A stretch of DNA of 64,000 nucleotides from NCBI GenBank assembly GCA_003349885.1, contig QFXC01000007.1, positions 457,125-521,124 of the forward strand, read 5' to 3'. The stretch's first letter is position 1. Every line of letters begins with the position of its first letter. The position numbers and the translations under genes were made by a program. This DNA is from an endosymbiont of Galathealinum brachiosum. Lineage in GTDB: Bacteria; Pseudomonadota; Gammaproteobacteria; SZUA-229. The notes beneath the pieces were generated by a model that had not been told where the DNA came from, made no database searches, and saw nothing but the letters and a program-made list of their open reading frames with translations. Shown piece by piece: positions 1 to 9,474 of this stretch.

Positions 1-1
1 G

Positions 2-1336
2 CCAAATACCGAGAACAAAGAAAAAACGATTTATAGCGTTTCAGAACTAAACCGCACTATACGCGGCTTACTGGAAAGCCAGTTTCCCCTACTGTGGATT
101 GAGGGTGAAATTTCTAATCTGGCACAACCGGCTTCCGGGCATATTTATTTCACACTGAAAGACTCTAAAGCTCAGGTGCGTTGCGCTATGTTTAAAGGGC
201 GCAAACAGCTGGTTAAATTCAAACCCGCCAATGGCCAGCAGATTTTAATTCGCGCAAAAGTCGGTTTATATGAAGCACGGGGTGAGTTTCAACTTGTTGC
301 AGAACATATGGAAGAAGCAGGTGACGGCGCCCTGCGAAGAGAATTTGAAGAACTTAAAACCAGACTGGCTACTGAAGGCCTGTTTGATGAAGCACTAAAA
401 CAACCGCTTCCTGAATTACCAAAATGCATTGCAGTTATTACCTCAGGCACCGGCGCGGCTATTCGAGATGTATTAAGCGTACTCAAACGGCGTTTCCCAT
501 CTATTCCAGTGCAGATTTATCCTGTTGCGGTACAGGGTGAAAAGGCAGCACCTGAAATAGCAAAAGCCCTTTATCGAGCATCTAAAAGTAAAAGCTGCGA
601 TGTTATTTTACTTGTCAGGGGCGGTGGCTCACTTGAAGATTTATGGGCCTTTAATGAAGAGCAGGTTGCACGGGCCATCGTGCTTTGTGATGTTCCGGTT
701 ATTAGCGGTGTTGGCCATGAAGTTGATGTCACCATTGCAGATTTTACTGCAGACTTTAGAGCAGCAACACCATCCGCGGCAGCTGAACTGGTTAGCCCGA
801 ACCAGCAAACCTATCTACACAAATTTCAATCATTTCAACGCCAGTTAATGCGCCAGATACAGGGTGATTTGAACCGACTAAATGAACAGTCACAATGGTT
901 ACAAAACCGCCTGAAAATGCAACACCCCAGCAGTCAGTTAATGCAGCAAAGCCAGCAACTCGATGGCTTAATTGATAATTTGCGGGATGCTTTTCAAGCT
1001 ATCGTTAGCGAGAAAAAGCACGATTTAAAATACACTGTACAAAGCCTGATCAATAACCGCCCCGACCAGTTTATTGATTATCAGAAAATTCAACTTGAAG
1101 ATTTATCCAGTCGGCTAGTTTTTTCGTCTCAGCTAAATATTGAGAACAAACAGCAACAACTGGCAAATTTGTCACGCACCATGCAGGCCGTTAGCCCACT
1201 TAACACTTTATCTCGAGGTTATAGCATTACCCGTGATACCAATGGTGAAACAGTTACTAATGCAAGACAGCTGCGTAAAGGTGACATCATTAGTAGTGAA
1301 TTTGGCAAAGGGAAAGTAACAAGCCGTGTAGAATGA
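2..1336 (+). CDS. xseA: Exodeoxyribonuclease VII large subunit (5' end outside window)
   Basis: This is the catalytic large subunit of exonuclease VII, which with XseB degrades single-stranded DNA to oligonucleotides in the cytoplasm. The frame is open from base 2, and the N-terminal OB-fold is visible before the first in-frame ATG at 176, so the true start lies just left of the window. The conserved catalytic-core stretch RGGGSLEDLWAFNEE and the following GVGHEVDVTIADF are intact. A long coiled-coil region follows, and the usual SRGYSI motif lies near the C-terminus. No xseB is visible downstream. Family assignment is firm; only the start is unknown. Confidence 0.96.
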   Translation, partial: PNTENKEKTIYSVSELNRTIRGLLESQFPLLWIEGEISNLAQPASGHIYFTLKDSKAQVRCAMFKGRKQLVKFKPANGQQILIRAKVGLYEARGEFQLVAEHMEEAGDGALRREFEELKTRLATEGLFDEALKQPLPELPKCIAVITSGTGAAIRDVLSVLKRRFPSIPVQIYPVAVQGEKAAPEIAKALYRASKSKSCDVILLVRGGGSLEDLWAFNEEQVARAIVLCDVPVISGVGHEVDVTIADFTADFRAATPSAAAELVSPNQQTYLHKFQSFQRQLMRQIQGDLNRLNEQSQWLQNRLKMQHPSSQLMQQSQQLDGLIDNLRDAFQAIVSEKKHDLKYTVQSLINNRPDQFIDYQKIQLEDLSSRLVFSSQLNIENKQQQLANLSRTMQAVSPLNTLSRGYSITRDTNGETVTNARQLRKGDIISSEFGKGKVTSRVE

Positions 1337-1534
1337 AAAATATAAGCTATACTTTTCAATTAGTTACAAACAATCATCAGACAAAAAACAACAAACACAA
1401 TATTAAAACTCGCAAAATCCAACAAATACGGGTAAATTATCGGGTTTGATTGATCCGGATCCTAGAAATCTGGACTATTTAATAGAATAATGTGTGATTT
1501 AAACGCACCAGAACAAAATAATCGGAGATTTTCG

Positions 1535-1966
1535 ATGCCAGCAAACTCGGCACCTATACACGGCTTCAAACCCTATAAAGCAAAAAAGGGTGAAGAATAC
1601 ATGAATGAAAAACAGCTTGAGCATTTTCGCGATATTTTAAATGCGTGGAAAGAAGAGCTGATGCATGAAGTTGATCGCACAGTAGATCACATGAAAGACG
1701 ATGCAGCCAATTTTCCAGACCCTGCTGACCGCGCTTCTCAGGAAGAAGAATTCAGCATTGAATTACGTACCCGTGATCGCGAACGTAAGTTAATTAAGAA
1801 AATTGACGAATCATTAAACGAAGCTGATACCGGTGAATATGGTTATTGTGAAACCTGTGGTGTTGAAATTGGTATACGTCGATTAGAAGCTCGCCCGACA
1901 GCAACACAATGCATCGACTGTAAGAGTCTTGATGAAATAAAAGAAAAACAGAATAAAGGCAAGTAG
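1535..1966 (+). CDS. dksA: RNA polymerase-binding transcription factor DksA
   Basis: DksA enters the RNA polymerase secondary channel and works with ppGpp in the stringent response. The 143-residue product has the coiled-coil tip motif DPADRA (D62, D65, A67) followed by SQEEEF, and a C4 zinc finger with Cys105, Cys108, Cys126 and Cys129. I chose the ATG at 1535 because GGAG lies about 8 bases upstream and the protein then matches the usual length. A longer frame from 1490 adds 15 residues not typical of DksA. A Rho-independent terminator follows, then gluQ, the common gammaproteobacterial order. Confidence 0.96.
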   Translation: MPANSAPIHGFKPYKAKKGEEYMNEKQLEHFRDILNAWKEELMHEVDRTVDHMKDDAANFPDPADRASQEEEFSIELRTRDRERKLIKKIDESLNEADTGEYGYCETCGVEIGIRRLEARPTATQCIDCKSLDEIKEKQNKGK

Positions 1967-1978
1967 CCCCATTCTGAA

Positions 1979-2004
1979 AAAGCCGGGTTTTACCCGGCTT
2001 TTTT
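1979..2004 (+). terminator. Rho-independent terminator after dksA
   Basis: A GC-rich stem (AAGCCGGGT / ACCCGGCTT) with a very short loop is followed by a run of six T. It lies 13 bases after the dksA stop codon and should separate dksA from gluQ. Confidence 0.93.
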
Positions 2005-2168
2005 GTGTCTGAAATAAATGAAAAATATCCTCAACTTTTGTAACCCCTCATTTTGTGCACCCGTTTTGCACAGAGGCGTTACTTAAACGATAAGTAATGT
2101 GAGTAATTTTTCTTCGGGGCACCTACAATCAATAACAACTGCTTGCACAGGATTATTCATCAAGGTTA

Positions 2169-3083
2169 ATGACATCTACTACTAACACCTACCGGGGCCG
2201 CTTTGCCCCCTCACCTACTGGCCCTTTGCACAAAGGCTCATTAGTAGCGGCCGTTGCCAGTTATCTTGAAGCAAAAAAATATAATGGCCAGTGGCTGGTT
2301 CGCATGGAAGATGTCGATGAACTGCGCAATGTAAAAGGTGCAGCTGATTCTATTTTACGCAGCATTGAGGCTTTTGGTTTTGAATGGGATGAAGATATTC
2401 TTTATCAAACTCAACGCAAGGAAGCTTATGCCGAAGCTCTGCAGCAACTTAAAGAACAGAACCTGATTTACCCCTGCACCTGTAGCCGTAAGAGCCTTAA
2501 AGCCAAAGCAGCTTCAGGAGAAATAACGAGCGGACAGCTTGGTGTTATTTATCCGGGCTTCTGCACAAATAATAATTTCTCAAACTTTAAAACAGATGAG
2601 TACGCTATACGCATTAAAGTACTCGAACAGAAAATTTGTTTTGATGATGAATTACTTGGAGCTAACTCACAAAATTTAAAAGCGGATTCAGGTGATTTTA
2701 TTATTCGCAGACGTGATGCTTTATTTGCTTATCAGTTAGCTGTTGTTGTAGATGATGCATTTCAGAATATAACCCATGTTGTCAGGGGCGTAGATTTACT
2801 TGATTCAACTGTACGGCAACTCTACCTGCAACAATGCCTGAAATATAATCAGCTACAATATGCTCACCTGCCGCTAATTGTTCATGCCAATGGCGATAAA
2901 TTAAGCAAACAAACCGGTGCTCAAAGCATTGGCGACAAAGCCGACATTCCTTTATTAGTAGAGTGCCTTGAATTTCTTGGGCAAAACCCGCCGAAAGAGC
3001 TCGAGCGGGATTCTTTAAATAATGTCTGGTGCTGGGCAATGGAAAACTGGGAACTTAATAAAATTAATTCAGCTCAGGACTAA
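2169..3083 (+). CDS. gluQ: Glutamyl-Q tRNA(Asp) synthetase
   Basis: GluQRS attaches glutamate to the queuosine base of tRNA(Asp). It resembles the catalytic half of glutamyl-tRNA synthetase without an anticodon-binding domain, which fits the 304 residues. The HIGH-type signature appears as PSPTGPLHKGS (about residues 15-24), the KMSKS-type loop as DKLSKQTG, and the zinc ligands as Cys103, Cys105, Tyr128 and Cys132. AAGG lies 6 bases before the ATG. The position after dksA is the standard arrangement. It converges on the next minus-strand gene with only 39 bases between. Confidence 0.95.
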   Translation: MTSTTNTYRGRFAPSPTGPLHKGSLVAAVASYLEAKKYNGQWLVRMEDVDELRNVKGAADSILRSIEAFGFEWDEDILYQTQRKEAYAEALQQLKEQNLIYPCTCSRKSLKAKAASGEITSGQLGVIYPGFCTNNNFSNFKTDEYAIRIKVLEQKICFDDELLGANSQNLKADSGDFIIRRRDALFAYQLAVVVDDAFQNITHVVRGVDLLDSTVRQLYLQQCLKYNQLQYAHLPLIVHANGDKLSKQTGAQSIGDKADIPLLVECLEFLGQNPPKELERDSLNNVWCWAMENWELNKINSAQD

Positions 3084-3122
3084 CAATAAAAAACTAGCGA
3101 GTCCTGGGTGTAAAGCAACCAC

Positions 3123-4241
3123 TTACTGATCTGTTAATGTTTCCATAAAACTAACCAGATCAGTAATTTCTTCCGGGCTTAAACCGAGTGAACTATCATC
3201 AAAAGCAACTTCATTCGCGATATTGCTATTCACTTCTGCCGTAGCAAATTGCATCTTCAAATCATAATGACGAATCACATCTTCCAGTGTTTGAAAAACA
3301 CCGTTATGCATATACGGTGCGGTTAAGGCGATATTACGTAATGTTGGTATTCTAAACTTACCCACTTCAGCGGCCTCATCACCCGGAACGACAACATCGG
3401 TTGTGCCACCAAGACCATTATCGATAAAACTCGAATTCGCTACAACAGCCGGGTTAAACCCGTTAGAAGGCGTACCCACATTATAAAAACGATGATTGGT
3501 AAATAGAATGGTTCCCGTATCAGGAACCGTATGACAGTTTGCACATTTAGCTTTTGTGCCTTTAAATAAATTAAAACCACGTAATTCAGAATCGTTAAAT
3601 GTTGCTGTACCGTTTTGCACATCATCAAATTTTGATGAAAATTTATTCACTTCCGCAGACGCTTCAAATGCAGCAATCGCTCTGGCAATATTATTGTAAG
3701 CAATATCAGTATCATCAAATGCACCACTACCAAACATAGCAATAAAATCATCAGCGTAACTACTATTACTCACTTTTGTTACCACTGTCGCTGAGTCTGC
3801 ATTATTCATTTCAACCGGATTCAGAAACGGATCTTTTGCCTGCTCTCTTAAATTAATACGCCGCCCATCAAGAAACTGCCCGCCCTGATAGTTTGAAACG
3901 GTACCATCTGGCGTTGTATGCGTTGTTGTATTTGTAAAAAACGGACTAAAAAAAGCATATGCTGCGGTTGGTGCGTTGCGATCACCAAATGCTCCTGCTT
4001 CAGATCCCTCAGACACCGGTGCTGCACTACTTACACGAGGATCGGCAAACCCTACTAATGGGTCATGACAACTTGCGCACGACTGATTACTGTTACTGGA
4101 CAAATTAGTATCGAAAAATATATTTTTACCAAGTGCCTGCATCGCTGCAATCGTATCCACTCTCGATGCACCGCCACCGCTATCTCCACAACTACTAACA
4201 GACACACCTAAAACCAGAAGAACCAATAAACGCATTTTCAT
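3123..4241 (-). CDS. Di-heme cytochrome c peroxidase / MauG-family lipoprotein
   Basis: A periplasmic, probably lipid-anchored di-heme c-type protein. Two heme sites are visible, CASCH in the N-terminal half and CANCH in the C-terminal half, with the family's LTAPYMHNGVF segment carrying a possible Met ligand near the end. The signal sequence ends in VSSC, a lipobox, followed by CGDSGGG. I start at the ATG at 4241 because it gives a compact lipoprotein signal and has AGG upstream; a longer frame reaches 4319. Family members reduce H2O2 or oxidise protein or small-molecule substrates. Which applies here cannot be read from the sequence. Confidence 0.88.
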   Translation of the reverse strand: MKMRLLVLLVLGVSVSSCGDSGGGASRVDTIAAMQALGKNIFFDTNLSSNSNQSCASCHDPLVGFADPRVSSAAPVSEGSEAGAFGDRNAPTAAYAFFSPFFTNTTTHTTPDGTVSNYQGGQFLDGRRINLREQAKDPFLNPVEMNNADSATVVTKVSNSSYADDFIAMFGSGAFDDTDIAYNNIARAIAAFEASAEVNKFSSKFDDVQNGTATFNDSELRGFNLFKGTKAKCANCHTVPDTGTILFTNHRFYNVGTPSNGFNPAVVANSSFIDNGLGGTTDVVVPGDEAAEVGKFRIPTLRNIALTAPYMHNGVFQTLEDVIRHYDLKMQFATAEVNSNIANEVAFDDSSLGLSPEEITDLVSFMETLTDQ

Positions 4242-4367
4242 TATTAAACCTGCAACATAAATACAATAGTTATGAAAATAGAACATTATGTTGATGAATA
4301 GAATGCGTAAGATCAACAATTAGGAAAGCATTGAAAACAATTCAAGAAACTGTGGTATTCGTCACAT

Positions 4368-5102
4368 TTAAATCAATGGTGATTTTTTCGCCCAGTTAAT
4401 CTCTTTATAATTAAAACCCTTAATCAGGCTGGGTTTAATAATTTCAAAGTAAGGTGATATATCAAAATCACGAGGCGTATATAAACTGTGATGCCTAATT
4501 TGCATAATCTCCCGTTGCACATGATCTTTTTTATTTGATACTTCGATGTCAGGTAATATGGGATAACAGATAGACTGAAATGCCTGCGCAATTAAAGTAG
4601 AACAAATCGCACGAGTCGGGTCACCACTACCCAGCGCAATCATTCGTCTTCGCCAGCTAACCGGCACAGGTGGTGTGGGCAATAAATAACGCATTAAATC
4701 AATTACGTTTTTCATGTCGTATTGATAACCGATACGCTTTACAAGAAAATCAATCAGTGACTTCTGATCTTCTTCAGTTAAATTTTTCGGCCGGCAAATT
4801 CGTGTATGTAAATGTTCATATTTCGATAAAGGTACAATTATCACACCCATTTCAATATCTGCCTCAATCAGCACCGCTTCATTATCACCGGAACCTTCGC
4901 CCACATAAATAGCCGCATGTGACCAGGTAGACTGGGTTAGATATTTAATCGCAACACTGATGCGTGTATCACCTTCAACCAGCAAAACATCACCGGGTTT
5001 TAATATGCTTGTTAATAAACCCGGTGAACTGGTTGAAACCGCTTTATAATTACTTAAAGGCGTATCAAGATAGCGACCTAACCAACGGGTTATTTTATTC
5101 AT
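4368..5102 (-). CDS. YiiX-like permuted papain-fold amidase / hydrolase
   Basis: Resembles the permuted NlpC/P60 group (YiiX/YebB type) of papain-like hydrolases. In this group the catalytic His precedes the Cys. Here the His lies in WSHAAIYVGEG (about residue 82) and the Cys in RAICSTLIAQAF (about residue 167). An early GDVLLVEGD segment is also typical. There is no signal peptide, so it is probably cytoplasmic or peripheral. Substrates in this group are poorly known (cell-wall peptides or acyl lipids). Its neighbours are two c-type cytochromes, which gives no clear functional link. Confidence 0.8.
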   Translation of the reverse strand: MNKITRWLGRYLDTPLSNYKAVSTSSPGLLTSILKPGDVLLVEGDTRISVAIKYLTQSTWSHAAIYVGEGSGDNEAVLIEADIEMGVIIVPLSKYEHLHTRICRPKNLTEEDQKSLIDFLVKRIGYQYDMKNVIDLMRYLLPTPPVPVSWRRRMIALGSGDPTRAICSTLIAQAFQSICYPILPDIEVSNKKDHVQREIMQIRHHSLYTPRDFDISPYFEIIKPSLIKGFNYKEINWAKKSPLI

Positions 5103-5123
5103 AATCGCGACTCAAAAAACGTA

Positions 5124-5567
5124 TCACTCTTCGCCATAAAAGTAAGCCTGAAACGGCTTGCGAAATTGCTCGTGACACATCAGGCAGGTGTCCTGCAAAG
5201 TAGCAAAATCAGCAATAATAGCGTGACCATCTCCAGTCGCCGCGGTTACTCCCAGAATTCGTGCTGCTTCATGGGTTTTTCCATCATGACTTTTAAACTG
5301 GCCGATATCCGTATTTACAAAAGCAAAAATTCTCATTTTCTCAAACATCGGTGGTTGAGGATGATCTGCAATCAAAGGCGCTGTTTTCTCTACCAATGCC
5401 CAGTCTTCACGAGAAATAGCACCAGTAATCACCTGCATATTCTTACTCATATCTTGCATTATTTTCTGTATCGCTAAAGGTTCAGCAGCATTTTCTGCCG
5501 ATACCTGAGCACCAGTAAACATTAGAGCAATACCTGCAATCAGGGATTTTGTATTTCTATAACGCAT
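5124..5567 (-). CDS. Cytochrome c'-like (class II) periplasmic cytochrome
   Basis: A 147-residue secreted protein with a signal peptide (cleavage near VSA/EN) and one heme site, CLMCH, close to the C-terminus followed by EQFRKPF. A C-terminal heme motif on a helical protein is the mark of class II cytochromes such as cytochrome c'. These bind NO or act in electron transfer. The start was set at the second of two close ATGs because AGGA lies six bases before it and abuts the first. It sits 21 bases upstream of the YiiX-like gene, so the two may be cotranscribed. Confidence 0.84.
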   Translation of the reverse strand: MRYRNTKSLIAGIALMFTGAQVSAENAAEPLAIQKIMQDMSKNMQVITGAISREDWALVEKTAPLIADHPQPPMFEKMRIFAFVNTDIGQFKSHDGKTHEAARILGVTAATGDGHAIIADFATLQDTCLMCHEQFRKPFQAYFYGEE

Positions 5568-5677
5568 TATCATTCCTACTCTATGATTTTAAACTCGAAA
5601 TATAATAGCAATAATAGACAGCTTTAATGCCTTGAAATTTCAATTATTTTTAAATAACTAAGGTGATATGGCTGTTT

Positions 5678-6010
5678 TCAGGCTTTACCCTCAAAAATGA
5701 GCTTCAATCTGATAAAAACAATAATCATAAACACTAAATTCACAGTAACTGCAATTACGCTATCACTATCACCAGATTGAAGGTGGTATAAATCTTTCCA
5801 GCCAAAGTATGTTGCACACCCTAGAGTCGCTACACCCAGTACAATTTTCATCAGATAAAGAAAATTTTCTTCATCAGAATCATACTCATCAGAATCACTC
5901 AACCACTCGTAAGGCATTGCAAAAACAAAACCCACAATAAATACAACGATATGACCTACGAAAAAAACATAAGCTAAAAGAGAAATAATGTAGATTATTA
6001 ATACCCTCAC
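5678..6010 (-). CDS. Small membrane protein of unknown function
   Basis: I do not recognise a family. The 110 residues form about three hydrophobic segments (roughly residues 4-30, 52-70 and 84-102) around an acidic loop (SDSDEYDSDEEN). It begins only 4 bases after the stop codon of the upstream diguanylate cyclase, so it is almost certainly cotranscribed with it. It could be a partner or regulator of that sensor, which is inference from position only. Confidence 0.6.
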   Translation of the reverse strand: MRVLIIYIISLLAYVFFVGHIVVFIVGFVFAMPYEWLSDSDEYDSDEENFLYLMKIVLGVATLGCATYFGWKDLYHLQSGDSDSVIAVTVNLVFMIIVFIRLKLIFEGKA

Positions 6011-6014
6011 TTTT

Positions 6015-7586
6015 TCAATCTGCAGAGAAGAACTGGTAAGTGCCTTTATTATTATTCTTCACAACATACATAGCTTTATCTGCTAAAGAGACTATCTTTT
6101 CCAGCGTTGTGGCATGGTCTGGATATACTGCAATACCAATACTCATACCAACATTAACATTCAGGTCTCCAATGGCAATATCTTCAGAACACCGATTGAT
6201 GAGACGTTGCGCAATAACCGACACACTTTCTCTAGTACCGAAATTTTGTAACACCATGCAAAATTCATCACCACCTAATCGAAACATTAACTCATTTTTT
6301 CGCGTTAACTCTTTTGCTCGTTCAGCAATTGCAATTAACACCATATCACCAGCTTTATGACTGATATTATCATTAATCGCTTTAAAGCCATCAAGGTCGA
6401 TATATAAAAATGCGATCTTGCCGTTATCTCTATTGGCCTGTGATATCGCGTGACCTGCATAATCATTAAAATAGCGTCGATTTGGCAATCCCGTTAAAGT
6501 ATCGTACATAGCCATAGCGGATAAACGCATTTCATATCTAAAAATAAAATATAAAAACAGCTCAACAATAAGTAAACCCGTAACTGCATACAATAAATTC
6601 AACAAAACATTATCATTAAATTCACTTATTTGTTCTGTAACATCATCCCAGATAAGCACCTTACCTATATCCGGTAACGCTGAATTATTCTCACCCTGAA
6701 AATCTCTTAGAGGAAAAAAATAGGCGGAAATATAACGTTCATCAATTTCAATAACACTTACATCATTATATGTATTACCACAATCAATCTCTGACCTGCT
6801 TAACACTTCATGTATTGATGAAGATGACGTTGATTCTATATATAAATTCTCACATGCTTTAACTAAATCATATTGTTTGTGCAATTGACTCCAGACATTT
6901 TTATTCGTTTGCTCTCTCAATAACAATATAGCAATATTCGTTTTATAGCTTGATTGTATTTTTGGTATAATTTTATCAAAAGACGTACCTATTTCTAACA
7001 CACCAACATGAACTGCTTTATGCGTTACTGGATCGATTACTGAAATTGGAGATGCCGCACGTAAGCCAGAATAGACACGTCCAATTTCAAACCCAGTATG
7101 AGATTTTTTATCATCATTCGCAGCTATAATAATATGGCGAATATCATCCATATTATCCCCGTACTTTTCAGGTTTGTGCACGCGTAGAAAACTCGTGCTT
7201 CCCGGACCTAAATGATAATGCAGTTGCCTCAAATTAAATGCACGAGTCATTTCCCCCCAACCGTCATTTAATTCATCGAATAATTTTTGCCTATACAATT
7301 TTGCTTGCTCACCACCTGCAGCACCTCCTTCAGATTCAACCGCTTTTTTACCCTTCAGAAATAAATCATTTAAAATAACATCCTGAGAAAAATGCGTTGT
7401 AAGCTGCAACATACTGTTATATGTCATATCTAAAGTATGATTAAAATTCCTTTGGTTTTCTTGTGCTTTATCAGACAAATTTCGATATAAAGTTGAATTT
7501 GATGAGGAGTAATTAACGGCAACAAATAGTAAATCGAGCACAAAAACCAATAGCCCTATAATTATAAATGTTTTTTTATTTCCCAT
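6015..7586 (-). CDS. Membrane sensor diguanylate cyclase (periplasmic sensor + GGDEF)
   Basis: Makes cyclic di-GMP from GTP at the inner membrane. An N-terminal membrane helix (about residues 7-27) is followed by a large periplasmic region resembling a double-Cache sensor (to about 320). A second helix (about 327-346) leads to a GGDEF domain starting at YDTLTGLPNRRYF. The active site reads RLGGDEF, so synthesis looks possible. The inhibitory site five residues upstream reads RKNE rather than RxxD, which suggests weak product inhibition. AGGAAAG precedes the ATG. A small membrane protein follows after 4 bases. Confidence 0.9.
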   Translation of the reverse strand: MGNKKTFIIIGLLVFVLDLLFVAVNYSSSNSTLYRNLSDKAQENQRNFNHTLDMTYNSMLQLTTHFSQDVILNDLFLKGKKAVESEGGAAGGEQAKLYRQKLFDELNDGWGEMTRAFNLRQLHYHLGPGSTSFLRVHKPEKYGDNMDDIRHIIIAANDDKKSHTGFEIGRVYSGLRAASPISVIDPVTHKAVHVGVLEIGTSFDKIIPKIQSSYKTNIAILLLREQTNKNVWSQLHKQYDLVKACENLYIESTSSSSIHEVLSRSEIDCGNTYNDVSVIEIDERYISAYFFPLRDFQGENNSALPDIGKVLIWDDVTEQISEFNDNVLLNLLYAVTGLLIVELFLYFIFRYEMRLSAMAMYDTLTGLPNRRYFNDYAGHAISQANRDNGKIAFLYIDLDGFKAINDNISHKAGDMVLIAIAERAKELTRKNELMFRLGGDEFCMVLQNFGTRESVSVIAQRLINRCSEDIAIGDLNVNVGMSIGIAVYPDHATTLEKIVSLADKAMYVVKNNNKGTYQFFSAD

Positions 7587-7714
7587 TTTCTTTCCTACAA
7601 CTGATTACTATATTCTATAACTATCAACTGAAATTTGTAGTACAACCTACTACATTTCTCAAACAAAACTTGAGTTAAATGACCTAGTTCAAGTAAAAGC
7701 TTTATTTAGTTAGA

Positions 7715-7975
7715 CTATTGTATTTCTCTACCAAGATGCTTGAGAGTATACGCATGCTCTTCCCAGTTTTTACCTTCAAAGCTTTCAATAGCAATAAACT
7801 CACTCATTTGTTTTGTGATATTAAATTGATCGGTATCACGTGATTCTACTTCAACACCTTTTGCCACTAAAAACACGTTAACTACATCTTGTTTTTTTAA
7901 ATAAAATAATTTCAGGCGAAATACATTCCAGACAGCCAACGGATCATTAGATTAAACCACCAAACCAGACTTCAT
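7715..7975 (-). pseudogene. DsrE-like protein, interrupted and truncated
   Basis: A strong Shine-Dalgarno (GGAGGA) precedes an ATG at 7975 that reads MKSGLVV, then an in-frame TAA, then SNDPLAVWNVFRLKLF in the same frame. This matches the start of small DsrE-family sulfur-relay proteins, where a Tyr codon is expected at the stop position. The middle (VVNVFLVAKGVEVESRDTD, then QFNITKQMSEF) is also DsrE-like. The remainder lacks the usual CGTC-type segment, and the frame stops at about 74 residues past the nonsense codon. I read it as a decayed gene. A short product restarting from TTG at 7939 is possible but unlikely to be functional. Confidence 0.7.
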
Positions 7976-8100
7976 ATCGATTCCTCCATTTGTTGACATA
8001 ATGCGGAGTATACGGTCTGTTTTACATGCGTTATATGGTGTTAACTATCCGGGTTTTACTCAGACTCGAAAAACAGTGTTACGAATTAAAGAGAAGCGAG

Positions 8101-8385
8101 TTACTTTTTTGCTTCGGGTGAGCAAAGACACTCAATCAAACGCTCAACCTGTTTAACGCAACAGCCGCTTCCCATTGTAGCATAGGTCTGTTTTTTAACC
8201 TCAGCCACCGTGGTAGCTCCATCTACAATGGCATTTATAATATCTATCTTAAGAACCTCATTACAGACACATAAATTTCGGTCTAAATTCTTCTTAAGAA
8301 TAGGTGGGAGTTTATCCAGGGGATTTGTGACGGGTTCAGTTTTCAAAGTACGGGCAGTATAAACACCCTGTCTAACTTCAGTCAA
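8101..8385 (-). CDS. BFD-like [2Fe-2S]-binding small protein
   Basis: Resembles bacterioferritin-associated ferredoxin-like domains: LCVCNEV (Cys39, Cys41) and, about 32 residues later, GSGCCVKQVERLI. The usual third ligand of the CxxC pair is Ser73 here, with Cys75 and Cys76 adjacent, so cluster binding may be altered. No in-frame ATG is present: the frame opens after a stop and the first start-type codon is TTG at 8385, without a clear ribosome site. A nearby ATG is out of frame and stops after five codons. It lies just upstream of the decayed DsrE-like gene. Confidence 0.68.
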   Translation of the reverse strand: MTEVRQGVYTARTLKTEPVTNPLDKLPPILKKNLDRNLCVCNEVLKIDIINAIVDGATTVAEVKKQTYATMGSGCCVKQVERLIECLCSPEAKK

Positions 8386-8478
8386 ATCGAAACATTAAGA
8401 GACAAGGTGACAGACCTGCTCACCTCTTTTCGACTCAGGCATATAAAATTTTATACGTTATACACCTGATACTACCAC

Positions 8479-8721
8479 TCATTCTTGTTCTTTAGCTTCA
8501 GAAACACCCGTATACTTAAAAACAAGTCTAGCAATGTACCGATTAGTTGGGCGAAAAACATAGGCTGCTGCAGGTGTCATAAAACCAAAGAAAACCATTT
8601 CTTCATTGTCACTAGCAACGAAAAGCACTAGCACAGCTATAAGAGCAATAATTATCAGGGCATATATAATCCATGCTCTTTTCATATAATCAGCGAATTT
8701 ATTATCTTGATTGTCTTCCAT
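8479..8721 (-). CDS. Small two-helix membrane protein, unknown
   Basis: An 80-residue protein with two hydrophobic segments (about residues 20-40 and 45-58), a charged N-terminus and a basic C-terminal part. No family recognised. The start was set at the ATG at 8721, preceded by TTGGAG nine bases upstream. A longer reading from TTG at 8736 would place the ribosome site inside the gene. Flanked by unrelated minus-strand genes. Confidence 0.6.
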   Translation of the reverse strand: MEDNQDNKFADYMKRAWIIYALIIIALIAVLVLFVASDNEEMVFFGFMTPAAAYVFRPTNRYIARLVFKYTGVSEAKEQE

Positions 8722-8879
8722 ATTCTTCAACTCCAAATATTTTATTTGTTACTATTTTAACATTACTTATAAAACACTAATAATAGTGGATTCAGGGTGT
8801 TTTATATTCACCAAACACCTAAGTCAGTCTCCAGGCTATGCTATATTTTACACAACGATTTAAATGACTGGTTATAAAT

Positions 8880-9257
8880 TTATTTTCCAAAATCTTTTAT
8901 TTTACTTAACTCATCTTTTCCAATGTCCTGAATAAATATTGCTCTTGGTTCATTGCTTGAAGTTGAGTAAATAACAACCTGCGTTTCAGTAACCTGAATA
9001 CCATCGCTGCCTGATTGCACATAGACACCACCGGGATAACTACCCGATGTAACAAACCAGTCTGAACTATTCTCGTGCAACCATTCATTAAGGACTACAT
9101 ACGCTTCATCCTTTTGAGTAAGACGTATTTTCTGTTCTGCATCATTACTAAGAAACATACTCACTTCAGGTTCTAGCTGAATATCCAGTGAGTTACTGCA
9201 ACTCATTAAAAAGGCAATTAACAATAAAATAACGATTCTGCTCATTTGATTTCTCAT
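8880..9257 (-). CDS. Small lipoprotein, unknown
   Basis: A 125-residue protein whose N-terminus (IVILLLIAFLMSCSNS) is a lipoprotein signal with Cys at about residue 20. The remainder is soluble and mostly beta-type with no recognised motif. Two ATGs (9257 and 9245) are possible and neither has a strong ribosome site. Probably exported and lipid-anchored. Confidence 0.62.
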   Translation of the reverse strand: MRNQMSRIVILLLIAFLMSCSNSLDIQLEPEVSMFLSNDAEQKIRLTQKDEAYVVLNEWLHENSSDWFVTSGSYPGGVYVQSGSDGIQVTETQVVIYSTSSNEPRAIFIQDIGKDELSKIKDFGK

Positions 9258-9474
9258 ATCAGTGATATAGACAGAATAAGCCTAATATGGAAATAGGCGG
9301 ACAACTGCATATAAATTATATTGGTTAACATACAAACTAACTCTTACATCTTAAAATTTCAATTAATTATCACCTGTTTAAGGCATTTATCCTCATGACT
9401 TCCTATCAGGATAAATTTTTCTACAAAAAAACTCTACAATCTAAGTTTTGAATATAATACCAGAAAAAACTAAA

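Noticed and set aside
7951..7953. Recoding or readthrough of the TAA in the DsrE-like gene
   Set aside because: TAA is not used for selenocysteine or pyrrolysine, and the C-terminal half is also lost, so decay is simpler.
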